DNA of 44,030 nucleotides from an uncultured Clostridiaceae bacterium (GCA_948444845.1 CAOJVB010000012.1:1-44030); one strand, 5' to 3'; positions 7,817 to 16,515 are shown, counted from the first letter of the stretch. The notes: generated by a model not told the origin, from the letters alone. Numbers and translations are program-made.

Positions 7817-8841
7817 TCAACAATATCTACATAGTATTGACTCTAAACCTATATTTAAATCTATTTGACCTATTTTATAATTGCTATCCAAATTTATTAG
7901 TTCTTCTATTATATTTCTTAGTTCTTGTTCTTTGAAGTAACTTGCTTGTGCTTTATATTTTGATACTAAAAATGTTTGATTTGGTTTTAATTTTAAGCTT
8001 TCTGTTACATTTTGGTTATATCTTTCACATAATTTCACTATATATAATTTTTTAAAATGATTATAAAGTGTTATTAGTATTTTTTGCACTGGCTCTTTAT
8101 TATATATTAGGTTGTTTAGTACTTCTAGTGCTTTTGTTATATTTTTCTTTCCTAAGTTATCTGTTAGGTCAAATATTATGCTTTCTATTTTTTTTATACA
8201 TAATAATTCTATACTCTCTTTTGTTATTTTCCCATCTTCTCCTACATATTCTATTTGTTTCCTTATTTCATTTATTAAGTCTTGCATGTTACAGCCGTAT
8301 ACATTCTATTAAATATTTTATGTTACAATCATCAATAGTTACTTTATAAGCATTACATATCGCTTTTATTCTATTTCCTATTTGCATAGGTTTTAATTCT
8401 TCAAAATTACATACTTTTCCTAACTTTTCTATTGTTTTATATAGTTCATTTTTATCTACTTCTTGTTCGACAAATACAATTGTTACTGTTTCATTTATTG
8501 TTTCAATATTTTCTTCTATGTATGTACTTATTTTATTTACTATTTCAGAATTTTCCTGCACTTTTTTTCTTCCATCTTTTTTAAATATTCCGTGAATCTC
8601 TTACTATTATTAGTTTTCTTTCATATCCAAATGCAGGTGTTTGTATATCTGCTATTAATGAATTTATATTATTTACATCTATTTTTATATAATTTATACC
8701 AGAAATTATTTTACCAAAATTATTTTTTATTTTTTTTAGACATGCTTCTAAAAGGAATATTTCTTCCCCATACAATAAATATATGTTATTTGCATTTCCT
8801 TGTTTCAATTCTTTTTCTAAACTTTCTACAGTAATCAACAT
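7817..8841 (-). CDS. holA: DNA polymerase III delta subunit, requires two +1 shifts at CGG
   Basis: Clamp-loader subunit that opens the beta clamp. In simple reading it falls into three frames (86, about 90 and 156 residues). Both breaks are in-frame CGG codons (8590-8592 and 8295-8297) followed within one to two codons by a stop. Skipping the C gives glycine in both (DS-G84-IFKKDGRK and IECI-G182-CNMQDL) and a continuous 340-residue protein. N-terminal YLLYGEEIFLLEACLKKI is the delta-subunit Walker-like region, and the C-terminal helical clamp-loader domain is intact. An AAAGGAA ribosome binding site precedes ATG. Since two shifts are needed, decoding must be efficient if this presumably essential gene works. 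Pseudogenisation is unlikely for an essential gene. Confidence 0.85.
8295..8297 (-). promoter_or_regulatory. Recoding site: CGG-C read as Gly (holA site 2)
   Basis: Minus-strand ATA CGG CTG TAA. The zero frame stops one codon after CTG. Skipping C gives ATA GGC TGT AAC ATG CAA, which joins the two delta-subunit parts without loss or gain of residues. Confidence 0.8.
8590..8592 (-). promoter_or_regulatory. Recoding site: CGG-A read as Gly (holA site 1)
   Basis: Minus-strand GAT TCA CGG AAT ATT TAA. Skipping C gives GAT TCA GGA ATA TTT AAA, which continues the delta subunit. Confidence 0.8.
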
Positions 8842-8952
8842 AACAAACGTAAATTCCTTTCTTTTACGTTTTTATATTATCATTTTATATTATTAAATTC
8901 AAGTTATTTTAAGAATTTTTGCTTTTTACTTATAATCTATAAAAATAATAAT

Positions 8953-9117
8953 AAGAGGGTGTCCTATAATTAAGTTATAAAAAGCAGATACACAATTTTA
9001 TAATAATAATATAGAATATTTCACCATAAAAGTGGTAAAATATTCTATATTTTTTATAGCTTTCTAATCAAAAGTGGTATCCAAATTTTATAAAAATTTA
9101 TTTTAGGACACCCTCTT
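8953..9117. mobile_element. MITE-like element (165 bp)
   Basis: Perfect 14-bp terminal inverted repeats, AAGAGGGTGTCCTA (8953-8966) and its complement (9104-9117), with further partial similarity inward. It encodes no protein. Inside is a strong hairpin (ATAGAATATTT arm, about 9011-9050) followed by a T run on the plus strand, which could end transcription. GGGTGTCC ends are typical of some transposase families, so it may be a non-autonomous derivative. It fills the holA-valS gap. Confidence 0.7.
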
Positions 9118-9127
9118 CATTCTTATT

Positions 9128-11797
9128 CTATTTTATTCCTTCTAATCTTTCTTTAGAAGCTTTTAACATTTCTGTATATTTTGCAAGTTTTGCTTTTTCT
9201 TCTTCTATTTTTTGTGCTGGTGCTTTTGATGTAAAACCTGGGTTTGAAAGCATTTTTTCACATCTTGCAACTTCTGCTTCTAGTTTTTTTATTTCTTCTT
9301 GCAATCTTTTCGTTTCTTCTTCTTTATCTACTAAATCTCCAAATGGTATTATTGCTTCTATTCCTTCTACCATTATTACTGAACTATCTTCTGGAATATC
9401 TACCCTATTTTGCTTTACTTCTATACTTTCTGCAAAACCTAGTTTTTGAAGCATTGTTTTTGAAGCATTTATCATTTCTTCATATTCTTTACTTATAAAT
9501 ATTAAGTTAGATTTTTTTGATGGGTGTATATTCATATTTGTACGTAAATTACGTATTCCTACTATTATTTCTTTTAAAGCTTCTATTCCTCTTTCTTCTT
9601 TTTCAAATGATAGTTTTTCTTTATATTCTGGCCATTTTGAAATCATTATACTTTCATCTTTATTATATAATTTTGTATATATTTCTTCTGTTACAAATGG
9701 CATTATTGGGTGTAATAATTTTAATGAGTTTACTAGCACTTTGTTTAGTGTCCATACTGCTGCATCTTTATTTTTGCTTTCTTCATCATATAGTCGAGGT
9801 TTTACCATTTCTATATACCAATCGCAAAATTCATTCCATATAAAGTCATAAATTTTACTACATGCTACTCCTAAATCGTATTTATCTATATTGTAACTTA
9901 TTTCTTTTGATAAGGTATTTATTTTTGATAATATCCATTTATCTTCATAAGCTAAGTTTGAAGGAACTTCTTCACTTGCCATAAATTCTTCAAAGTTTGG
10001 TATGCTCTCTCCTATTTTTGCAAAATTTCCTAATGCAAATTTAGAAGCATTCCATAGTTTGTTTGCAAAGTTTGAGGCTTGATCTAGTTTTTCTGGCATA
10101 TATCTTATATCATTTCCTGCTGATATTCCTAGTATTAGTGAAAACCTTAGGGCATCTGTGCCATATTTTTCTATTATTTCTAGTGGGTCAATACCATTTC
10201 CTAAACTTTTTGACATTTTTCTTCCTTGTGAGTCTCTTACTATACCATGTATTACAACGTCTTTAAATGGTTCTACACCTGTGTGTTCAATTCCTGAGAA
10301 TATCATTCTTGCTACCCAGAAGAATATGATATCATACCCTGTAACTAATGTAGAAGTTGGGTAGAAATATTTAAAGTCTTCTGTTTGCTCTGGCCAACCA
10401 AGTGTTGAGAATGGCCATAATGCTGAACTAAACCATGTGTCTAGCGTGTCTTCATCTTGATGTAAATGTTCGCTACCACATTTTGTACATTTTTCTGGCT
10501 TTTCGCTTGCTACCATTACTTCCTTACAATCATCACAGTAATATGCTGGTATTCTATGTCCCCACCACAATTGTCTTGAAATACACCAATCTTTTACATT
10601 GTCCATCCATGCAAAATATGTTTTCTCGTATTTTTGTGGTATGAATTTTACCTTTCCGCTTCTTATAGCTTCATTAGCTGGTTTTGCTAAAGGTTCCATT
10701 TTTACAAACCATTGCTCTGAAATATGTGGTTCTATTGTATTATGGCATCTATAACATTTACCAACATTGTGAGTATAGTCTTCTATTTTAACTAAATCTC
10801 CTGATTTTTCTAGCATTTTAACTATTTCTTCTCTTGCTTCTAATAAGTCCATACCTTTTAGTTCAGGTACTAAATTTCCCATTTTAAAGTTTTCATCAAA
10901 TACTTCTATTATTTCTAGGTTATGAGCTAAAGCTGCTGCATAGTCGTTAGGATCATGTGCTGGTGTTAGCTTAACAGCACCCGTTCCAAATTCTTTTTCA
11001 ACAAATGGGTCTGCTATTATTGGTATTTCTTTATTCATTATTGGAAGTATTACTGTTTTTCCTACTAAATCTTTGTATCTTTCATCTGATGGGTGTACTG
11101 CAACTCCTGTATCTCCAAGCATTGTTTCTGGCCTTGTTGTTGCTACTATGATGTATCTATCTTCATTTTTTACTTTATAACGTATATGCCATAAATGTGT
11201 AGGTTCTTCTTCATATTCAACCTCTGCATCTGAAATAGATGTGTTACAGTTTGGGCACCAGTTTATCATTTTCTTTCCTTTATAAATTAAGCCTTTTTCA
11301 TATAATTTAACAAATACATATTTAACTGCTTTTGATAAACCTTCATCCATTGTAAATCTTTCTCTTGACCAGTCACATGAACATCCTAACTTTTTAATCT
11401 GATTTATAATAATTCCACCATATTCTTTTTTCCAATCCCAAGCTCTCTCTAAAAATCCTTCTCTTCCGATATCTTCTTTTGTAATACCTGCTTGTTTCAT
11501 TTTTTCAACAATTTTTGCTTCTGTTGCTATAGCTGCATGGTCAGTTCCTGGAAGCCAAAGAGTGTTAAATCCTTGCATCCTTTTATATCTTATTAATATA
11601 TCTTGAATTGTATCATCTAAAGCATGCCCCATATGAAGTTTTCCTGTAATGTTTGGTGGTGGAATAACAATGGTATAAGGCGCTTTTGTTTTATCTTCTG
11701 ATGGTTTAAAGTATCCTTTCTCCTCCCAATTTTTATAAATTTCTTCTTCAAAACCTTTTGGTTCATATTTTCCTTCTAATTCATGTTTACTACACAT
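9128..11797 (-). CDS. valS: Valyl-tRNA synthetase
   Basis: Charges tRNA-Val in the cytosol. 889 residues, full length for bacterial ValRS. Visible are the class I HIGH variant (PPPNITGKLHMGHALDD), KMSKS (GRKMSKSLGNGIDP), the CP1 editing domain with TTRPETMLGDT, a zinc-type Cys motif (CDDCKEV...CTKCGS), the anticodon-binding domain, and a C-terminal coiled coil (EEETKRLQEEIKKLEAEVAR). An AGGAG ribosome binding site precedes the start. It is controlled by an upstream T-box. No in-frame CGG was found, although three CGG trinucleotides occur out of phase. Confidence 0.98.
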   Translation of the reverse strand: MCSKHELEGKYEPKGFEEEIYKNWEEKGYFKPSEDKTKAPYTIVIPPPNITGKLHMGHALDDTIQDILIRYKRMQGFNTLWLPGTDHAAIATEAKIVEKMKQAGITKEDIGREGFLERAWDWKKEYGGIIINQIKKLGCSCDWSRERFTMDEGLSKAVKYVFVKLYEKGLIYKGKKMINWCPNCNTSISDAEVEYEEEPTHLWHIRYKVKNEDRYIIVATTRPETMLGDTGVAVHPSDERYKDLVGKTVILPIMNKEIPIIADPFVEKEFGTGAVKLTPAHDPNDYAAALAHNLEIIEVFDENFKMGNLVPELKGMDLLEAREEIVKMLEKSGDLVKIEDYTHNVGKCYRCHNTIEPHISEQWFVKMEPLAKPANEAIRSGKVKFIPQKYEKTYFAWMDNVKDWCISRQLWWGHRIPAYYCDDCKEVMVASEKPEKCTKCGSEHLHQDEDTLDTWFSSALWPFSTLGWPEQTEDFKYFYPTSTLVTGYDIIFFWVARMIFSGIEHTGVEPFKDVVIHGIVRDSQGRKMSKSLGNGIDPLEIIEKYGTDALRFSLILGISAGNDIRYMPEKLDQASNFANKLWNASKFALGNFAKIGESIPNFEEFMASEEVPSNLAYEDKWILSKINTLSKEISYNIDKYDLGVACSKIYDFIWNEFCDWYIEMVKPRLYDEESKNKDAAVWTLNKVLVNSLKLLHPIMPFVTEEIYTKLYNKDESIMISKWPEYKEKLSFEKEERGIEALKEIIVGIRNLRTNMNIHPSKKSNLIFISKEYEEMINASKTMLQKLGFAESIEVKQNRVDIPEDSSVIMVEGIEAIIPFGDLVDKEEETKRLQEEIKKLEAEVARCEKMLSNPGFTSKAPAQKIEEEKAKLAKYTEMLKASKERLEGIK

Positions 11798-11822
11798 ATT
11801 ATCTCTATCTCCTCTCTTTTTT

Positions 11823-11913
11823 ACTAAAAGGGACGCCCTTTTTTCAAAAATTTTTTCGAAAATCCCCCGTCCCTTTTGGTAGATTTTTTCGAAAAATGGT
11901 CGTCCCTTTTAGT
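11823..11913. repeat. Inverted-repeat element between T-box terminator and valS
   Basis: ACTAAAAGGGACG (11823-11835) is inversely repeated at 11901-11913, and CCCGTCCCTTTTGGT lies between. It is palindromic, non-coding and about 91 bp. It sits in the valS 5' untranslated region downstream of the leader terminator, so it would be transcribed as a large hairpin just before the valS ribosome binding site. Confidence 0.6.
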
Positions 11914-11920
11914 GAAATTC

Positions 11921-11949
11921 AAAAAACTCGCCCTTATAATAAGGGCGAG
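11921..11949 (-). terminator. T-box attenuator terminator
   Basis: An 11-bp GC-rich stem (CTCGCCCTTAT with ATAAGGGCGAG, single-base loop as drawn) runs on the minus strand into TTTTTT. It follows the T-box core by about 11 nt, as expected for premature termination in the absence of uncharged tRNA. Confidence 0.85.
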
Positions 11950-12205
11950 CATATTCTTCTCACGGTACCACCTTAATTTACAAAGCATTTTTCTTATTAT
12001 TTTTTGTTTTTATGCTTGCAATCTTAATTAGCTTTTAACGCATGCTTATGCGAGAATAGTTACTTTTTTATTTTTCTCTATTCCAACTCCAAAGCTACCT
12101 TCAGTTTTCTTTCCTACAAGAAGCTCTCAGCGTTATCTGCTTCTTTTCTCTTTTCTAGGTATGTTTAAACTTACTCCTCTTTTTCTTTGTTTTTATTCCT
12201 ATGAT
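11927..12205 (-). ncRNA. T-box leader of valS
   Basis: The conserved T-box antiterminator bulge is present as AAGGTGGTACCGTG (minus strand, 11961-11974), directly before a terminator and upstream of an aminoacyl-tRNA synthetase gene. The leader of roughly 250 nt has space for stem I. A GTA triplet at 12096-12098 (in CTGAAGGTAGC) is a plausible valine specifier, but I did not fold the leader. Such RNAs sense uncharged tRNA and permit readthrough into valS. Confidence 0.85.
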
Positions 12206-12209
12206 ATCT

Positions 12210-12238
12210 ATATTAACATAGTTTTTTACTTTGTGCAA
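12210..12238 (-). promoter_or_regulatory. Promoter of the valS T-box leader
   Basis: TTGCAC (12233-12238), a 17-bp spacer and TAATAT (12210-12215) on the minus strand. Confidence 0.6.
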
Positions 12239-12279
12239 CTATAAATAATAATTTTTTAACATTTTCAGTAATTACTACT

Positions 12280-12411
12280 CTATATTCCATCTATACAGTT
12301 ATCATAAATCCATTCTTTTAATTCAGTATTCTCTCCTGTTTCATAATAGTTTATTAATTTTGTAAAATATTCACCTATTTTTTCTACTGGGACTGATATT
12401 ACTCCTTTTAT
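12280..12411 (-). pseudogene. C-terminal coding remnant
   Basis: A minus-strand frame reads VISVPVEKIGEYFTKL and continues to a TAG at 12280-12282 (about 43 codons). It looks protein-like but has no start codon, and a TGA lies just upstream. It is probably the tail of a lost gene. Family not recognised. Confidence 0.3.
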
Positions 12412-12452
12412 ATTTATTTTTCACTTTTTCCCTCTTTTCTAATTTTTATCAA

Positions 12453-12505
12453 AGGTGTCCCTTTTGACAATAAAATTGCCAAAAAACTCCGTCCCTATTG
12501 ACACT
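12453..12505. repeat. TGTCCC(T/A)TTTGACA repeat patch
   Basis: TGTCCCTTTTGACA and CGTCCCTATTGACA lie about 30 bp apart in direct orientation. The same sequence type forms an inverted repeat at 43241-43288 and resembles the ends of the element at 11823-11913. Probably a degenerate member of a dispersed intergenic repeat. Confidence 0.4.
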
Positions 12506-12508
12506 TTT

Positions 12509-12940
12509 TTAAGCAATTAGCCCTACTATTATTCCTATTGTGGCTCCTACTATTACTTGTATTGGAGTGTGTCCTAGTACTTCTACTAGCTTTTCTTGCA
12601 TTTGTATGTTCGTTAGACCTGGTGTTGATACTATTTTGTTTAATAGTTTGGCTTGTTTTCCTGCGGCCCTTCTTACTCCTGCTGCATCATACATTACTAC
12701 TGCTGAAAATATTAGTGACATTGCAAATATTGGTGAGGTTATTCCATACTCTTTTCCTATCATTGTTGTTAATACCATTACTATTGCTGAATGTGAACTT
12801 GGCATTCCTCCTGCCCCTATTATTCTTTTAAAGTTTAATTTTTTTGTTGCTATTAGTTCCCATATTACTTTAAATGATTGTATACAAAACCATGTTAATA
12901 ATGGTACTATTAGATATCTATATTGTTCATAAAAGTTCAT
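12509..12940 (-). CDS. Divergent PAP2 family (DUF212/YuiD) membrane protein
   Basis: 143 residues with four hydrophobic segments. It has the family blocks GAGGMPSSHSA, MYDAAGVRRAAGKQA and LGHTPIQVIVGA. It is related to acid phosphatase/vanadium haloperoxidase-fold (PAP2) proteins, with the SxxH-type motif kept, but the physiological substrate is unknown. It follows xseB after a short tandem repeat and is probably the last gene of the same transcript. Confidence 0.9.
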   Translation of the reverse strand: MNFYEQYRYLIVPLLTWFCIQSFKVIWELIATKKLNFKRIIGAGGMPSSHSAIVMVLTTMIGKEYGITSPIFAMSLIFSAVVMYDAAGVRRAAGKQAKLLNKIVSTPGLTNIQMQEKLVEVLGHTPIQVIVGATIGIIVGLIA

Positions 12941-12956
12941 TGTTTTCCCCTTTTTT

Positions 12957-12995
12957 CCTTTTATTCCTTTTATTCCTTTTATTCCTTTTATTCCT
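12957..12995 (-). repeat. Tandem AAGGAATAA repeat between xseB and the DUF212 gene
   Basis: About four copies of a 9-bp unit (TTTTATTCC on the plus strand, AAGGAATAA-type on the minus strand) begin at the xseB C-terminal codons. Each unit carries a ribosome-binding-like AAGGA and an in-frame TAA. Copy number is likely to vary by slippage. Confidence 0.7.
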
Positions 12996-13212
12996 CTGGC
13001 TTAAATTCTTCTTCTTTAACCTCTCCTTCTTTTGAAAGTAGAATTGTTATTTTTCTTTGTGCATTTTCTAATATTTCATTGCATTTTTTTGATAGTTTCA
13101 TTCCTTCTTCAAATTTTACAAGTGATTCTTCTAAGCTTAACTCTCCTTTTTCTAATGTGTTTGCTATTTGTTCTAGCTTTTCCATTGTTTCTTCAAAGTT
13201 CATTTCTTCCAT
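12988..13212 (-). CDS. xseB: Exodeoxyribonuclease VII small subunit
   Basis: 74 residues. It has the conserved helical core FEETMEKLEQIANTLEKGEL followed by SLEESLVKFEEGMKLSKKC, where XseB binds the large-subunit coiled coil. An acidic tail (KEGEVKEEEFKPEE) precedes the stop, which falls within the tandem repeat. Exonuclease VII degrades single-stranded DNA. xseA lies about 0.8 kb upstream in the same orientation, with a membrane-anchored protein gene inserted between the two subunits. Confidence 0.93.
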   Translation of the reverse strand: MEEMNFEETMEKLEQIANTLEKGELSLEESLVKFEEGMKLSKKCNEILENAQRKITILLSKEGEVKEEEFKPEE

Positions 13213-13369
13213 ACTTTTTTCCTTTTCTCTTTTATTATAAATGCCATCATATACTATAGTTCATTGAAATTACTAAAATGTTAATTATTTTGGTAGTTTC
13301 TTCAAGGCACGGGTCGCCGATGGCTACGAACCCTACAATACATATTTTATTATTAATTATAATTTATTT

Positions 13370-13834
13370 TTAATTCATTTCTTTTTTTGTAAATGTATTA
13401 TTTGAAACATTTACAGAGTAAAATGCTAATGCTTGTGTTGTTTCTGGGTCTCTTACTACTACTATTCTATTTCCTTCTGAGTCTGTTCCTTCACTACTAA
13501 ATTCTACATTTTGTGATTGTTTATAGTCTTTTTTTACTATTTGTATAGCTTTTTCTTCTTCATTTTTTGGGTCATTTTCTGGGGCTTTATTTTCTCCTTC
13601 TTGTGTATTTGATGTTATTTCGTTTTCTATTACTTCATTTTGCACTACTTCATTTTGTGATGTATTGTCATCTACTTTATTTGTTAGGCTATCGTTTTCT
13701 TGCATGTTATTTATATTGTTAGTGTTCGCAGTAGTACTTGGTAGTACTTTTTTTGCTTGGTCATATACTACTGTACATATTATTCCTGCTAGTATTATTG
13801 CAACTATTATTATTATCCATGTTACTTTTTTCAT
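13370..13834 (-). CDS. Membrane-anchored protein with Asn/Glu-rich linker
   Basis: 154 residues. A short MKK start and one hydrophobic helix (about residues 5-27) form an uncleaved anchor or signal. A low-complexity linker rich in N, E, Q and T spans about 35-100. The C-terminal domain of about 50 residues (EEKAIQIVKKDY ... VNVSNNTFTKKEMN) resembles small PepSY/DUF-type extracellular modules, but I cannot name it firmly. It lies between xseB and xseA. Function unknown. Confidence 0.75.
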   Translation of the reverse strand: MKKVTWIIIIVAIILAGIICTVVYDQAKKVLPSTTANTNNINNMQENDSLTNKVDDNTSQNEVVQNEVIENEITSNTQEGENKAPENDPKNEEEKAIQIVKKDYKQSQNVEFSSEGTDSEGNRIVVVRDPETTQALAFYSVNVSNNTFTKKEMN

Positions 13835-13898
13835 TTTCTATCCTTTCTAAATTAGTTTGTTAGTATTTATAGTTGTATTTAATATTTTTTAACGCAAT

Positions 13899-13937
13899 TT
13901 CTTCGAAGCACTGACGAGCTATGCTCGCCCCTACAAT
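13899..13937. repeat. Half-copy of the TGTAGGGGC repeat
   Basis: CTTCGAAG followed by GACGAGC/GCTCG and GCCCCTACA. This matches one arm of the element at 18926-19032. It is GC-richer than the flanks and non-coding. Confidence 0.4.
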
Positions 13938-14020
13938 ATTATAGGATAATTTGACTAATTTGGCTATATTATATTTTTATTAATTGTTATATGTATTATT
14001 TTTCTATGTATTTTATTCTT

Positions 14021-15208
14021 CTATATTATTTTTGCATTGTTTTTTCCGTCTGAGAATGTTAGCTCTATTTCGTCTCCTGCTTTTAGTGTTTTTGAGCTAT
14101 TTATTACTTTTCCTTTATGCTCCGTTACTGTGTAGCCTCTCGTTAGTGTTTTTAATGGGCTTAAGGCATCTAGTTTTGCTACTTTTTTTATCATTTTTGT
14201 TCTTTCGTCTTTTAGTTTGCTTTGTATTTTATATTCTAGATTTTTGGCGATTTTATCTAATATCATGTATTGTTCATTTATTCTTTGCATAGGATCTTTA
14301 AATACTTTGCTTGCCATACATTTTTGATATCTTAAGTTTATTAGTTCTAGTTTTTTTAGTAGGGAATTTTTATATCTATTTTTATATGTTAAAAGTTTTT
14401 GTTCTATATCTTCTATGCTTGGCACTGCTAGTTCTGCAGCTGCTGAAGGGGTTGGTGCTCTTAGGTCACTAACAAAATCCGCTATTGTGAAATCTGTTTC
14501 ATGCCCTACTGCTGATATTATTGGAAGCTTGGATTCATATATTGCTCTTGCTACAATTTCTTCATTAAATGGCCATAGGTCTTCTAACGAGCCTCCTCCT
14601 CTTGCTATTATTATTACATCTGCTAATTTTTGTTCATTCATTGTTTGAATGGCTTTTACTATTTTTTGGCTAGCACCTGTTCCTTGGACTGGTACTGGCA
14701 AAAGCTTTATATATACATTAGGGTTTCTTCTTGTAGATACATTTATTATATCTCTTATTACTGCTCCTGTATTTGATGTAAGTACTCCTATACATTTTGG
14801 CATAAATGGTATTTTCTTTTTATGTGCTTTACTAAATAAACCTTCTTTTTCTAGTTTTGCTTTTAGCTCTTCATATTTTGCATGTAAGTCCCCTATTCCT
14901 TCTTGTTTCATTCCTTTTGCATATATTTGATATACTCCATCTCTTTCAAATACACTAACCGTTCCCAAAATTATAACCTTCATTCCATCTTTTGGAATGA
15001 AGTTTAATTTATCAGTATATCCTTTGAACATAACACATTTTATTAGTGAATTCTCGTCTTTTAGCGTAAAATACATATGACCTGTATAGTGGTGCTTGAA
15101 GTTCGATATTTCTCCTTTTACCAATACATTGTTTAAAAATTCGTCTTCTTCAAATCTTTCTTTTATATATGCATTTAGTTTGCTAACTGTTATTGCATTG
15201 TATTCCAT
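14021..15208 (-). CDS. xseA: Exodeoxyribonuclease VII large subunit
   Basis: 395 residues, standard length. N-terminal OB fold (VKGEISNFKHHYTGHMYFTL), the catalytic domain with GVLTSNTGAVIRDI, ARGGGSLEDLWPFNEE, SAVGHETDFTIADFVSD and RAPTPSAAAE, a coiled-coil region, and the C-terminal RGYTV block are all visible. It starts 15 bp after nusB with an AGGAG ribosome binding site. All CGG trinucleotides inside are out of phase. Confidence 0.97.
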   Translation of the reverse strand: MEYNAITVSKLNAYIKERFEEDEFLNNVLVKGEISNFKHHYTGHMYFTLKDENSLIKCVMFKGYTDKLNFIPKDGMKVIILGTVSVFERDGVYQIYAKGMKQEGIGDLHAKYEELKAKLEKEGLFSKAHKKKIPFMPKCIGVLTSNTGAVIRDIINVSTRRNPNVYIKLLPVPVQGTGASQKIVKAIQTMNEQKLADVIIIARGGGSLEDLWPFNEEIVARAIYESKLPIISAVGHETDFTIADFVSDLRAPTPSAAAELAVPSIEDIEQKLLTYKNRYKNSLLKKLELINLRYQKCMASKVFKDPMQRINEQYMILDKIAKNLEYKIQSKLKDERTKMIKKVAKLDALSPLKTLTRGYTVTEHKGKVINSSKTLKAGDEIELTFSDGKNNAKII

Positions 15209-15223
15209 GTTTTTCTCCTAATT

Positions 15224-15634
15224 TTATGAAATATCTTTTTCTTTTACTATGCTTGCAAGTATTCCATTTATAAATTTTTTTGAGTTATCATCTCCATATT
15301 TTTTTGCGAGTTCTATTGCTTCATTAATAGCTACTTTATATGGTACTTCTGAATATAATATTTCATATATCGCAAGTTTTAATATTGATACATCTATTTT
15401 TGAAATTCTTTGTATTGTCCATTTTTCTTTTAAATTCTTTTCTATCAATTCTTTTATTTCTTCTATATTTTTTTGTATTCCATAAAAACTATTTTTTATG
15501 TACCCAATTTGTTCTTCGCCTTCTATACTATTTGCCTCTATAAATATTTCAATTTGCTCTTCATCTATTTCTTTTTGAATTTCATTACTATATATTAGTT
15601 TAAATGTGTTTTCTCTAATTGCTGTTCTATTCAT
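15224..15634 (-). CDS. nusB: Transcription antitermination factor NusB
   Basis: 136 residues, all helical. [18 protein letters not shown] is the arginine-rich N-terminal helix region that contacts boxA RNA with S10. [20 protein letters not shown] and FINGILASI are the conserved C-terminal blocks. It functions in rRNA antitermination. The asp23-amaP-DUF2273-nusB-xseA order is common in Clostridia. Confidence 0.95.
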   Translation of the reverse strand: MNRTAIRENTFKLIYSNEIQKEIDEEQIEIFIEANSIEGEEQIGYIKNSFYGIQKNIEEIKELIEKNLKEKWTIQRISKIDVSILKLAIYEILYSEVPYKVAINEAIELAKKYGDDNSKKFINGILASIVKEKDIS

Positions 15635-15649
15635 GTTTTTCCCCTTTTT

Positions 15650-15853
15650 TTACATTTTATCTATAAATTTTTTTAATTTATCTTTTACTACTTCTTTATT
15701 AAGTTGAATATAATTACCTACATATATTCCTGAGGCAATTAATATAATTCCTATTATTAATTCATAAAAGTGTGTAAGTAATATTAAAAACGCTACTATT
15801 CCACCTATTATAGCACCCCTATATTTCATTAAAAATTCTTTAAATTTTTCCAT
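15650..15853 (-). CDS. DUF2273 small membrane protein
   Basis: 67 residues with two hydrophobic helices (GAIIGGIVAFLILLTHF and ELIIGIILIASGIYVGNYI) and a basic tail. Length and the position between amaP and nusB fit the DUF2273 family, which accompanies Asp23/AmaP and is thought to sit in the membrane with them. A GAGGTG ribosome binding site is present. Confidence 0.88.
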   Translation of the reverse strand: MEKFKEFLMKYRGAIIGGIVAFLILLTHFYELIIGIILIASGIYVGNYIQLNKEVVKDKLKKFIDKM

Positions 15854-15872
15854 ATGTTTTACACCTCATATT

Positions 15873-16430
15873 TTATTCTATATTTTGAGTATTTTCAGGT
15901 TGTAATTCTCGTATGCTTATATTAACCTCTTTCACTTCTAAGTCTGATGTTTTCTTAATTGTATCTTTTATTTTTGTTTGAAGATTTGTAGATAGTTCTT
16001 TAATTATTGCATTTTCTTTTACACTTAATGTTACATATACTTTTAAGTTTCTTTCATTGTCCATTATTATAGTACTACTTATATCTTTTGCACTGTCAAA
16101 ACCTCTTACTACACTATTTACTAACTCTTGCAGTGTTGTTTTTGATATTACTAGTTCTCCATCATCATTTTTTAATAATATTCCTTCTTTAATTCCATTT
16201 ATTTTCTTTCCTTCTGATGTAAAGAATATACATTTTATTGCAAGCATTATGAATATTACTGATAATGCTAATAATATATTTGATATTATTTTATCTGCTA
16301 AAGCAAATTTTACTAAAAAATATACGCTTTCTATATCTAACCAACCAAATATTAATAAGCACATTAATATTGATAATATTAGTATTAAATTTGAAAATAC
16401 TACTAAACCTATTTTATCTAAAATTTTCAT
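15873..16430 (-). CDS. amaP: Alkaline shock response membrane anchor AmaP
   Basis: 185 residues. Two N-terminal transmembrane segments (about 8-30 and 48-70) are followed by an Asp23-like domain (VISKTTLQELVNSVVRGFDS ... VNISIRELQ). AmaP tethers Asp23 at the membrane. An AGGAGG ribosome binding site precedes the start. It is followed 19 bp later by the DUF2273 gene. Confidence 0.9.
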   Translation of the reverse strand: MKILDKIGLVVFSNLILILSILMCLLIFGWLDIESVYFLVKFALADKIISNILLALSVIFIMLAIKCIFFTSEGKKINGIKEGILLKNDDGELVISKTTLQELVNSVVRGFDSAKDISSTIIMDNERNLKVYVTLSVKENAIIKELSTNLQTKIKDTIKKTSDLEVKEVNISIRELQPENTQNIE

Positions 16431-16484
16431 TTGTTTCCTCCTACTAGTTAGGATATCTCCCTATATTTTTATATTTAGGGTACG

Positions 16485-16515
16485 AAAAGTATATTCGTAC
16501 CCTAATTTTTTACTA
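16485..16515. other. Hairpin at the asp23-amaP junction
   Basis: A perfect 12-bp stem (TTAGGGTACGAA with TTCGTACCCTAA, 7-nt loop) overlaps the asp23 stop codon. The T tract is on the plus strand only, so on the operon's transcript it is more likely a processing, stability or partial-attenuation element than a full terminator. Confidence 0.55.

Larger units (their letters stand above)
11798..12508. other. Long gap: valS leader, small repeats and a gene remnant
   Basis: From right to left on the minus strand, this gap holds a short direct-repeat patch (12453-12505), a degraded coding remnant (12280-12411), and the valS promoter, T-box leader and terminator (12238-11921). A small inverted-repeat element (11823-11913) then separates the leader terminator from valS. 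No intact gene is seen. Confidence 0.7.

Noticed and set aside
12957..12995. Tandem repeat as a CRISPR array
   Set aside because: Units are 9 bp, contiguous and without spacers. No cas genes or CRISPR-like arrays are present anywhere in the window.
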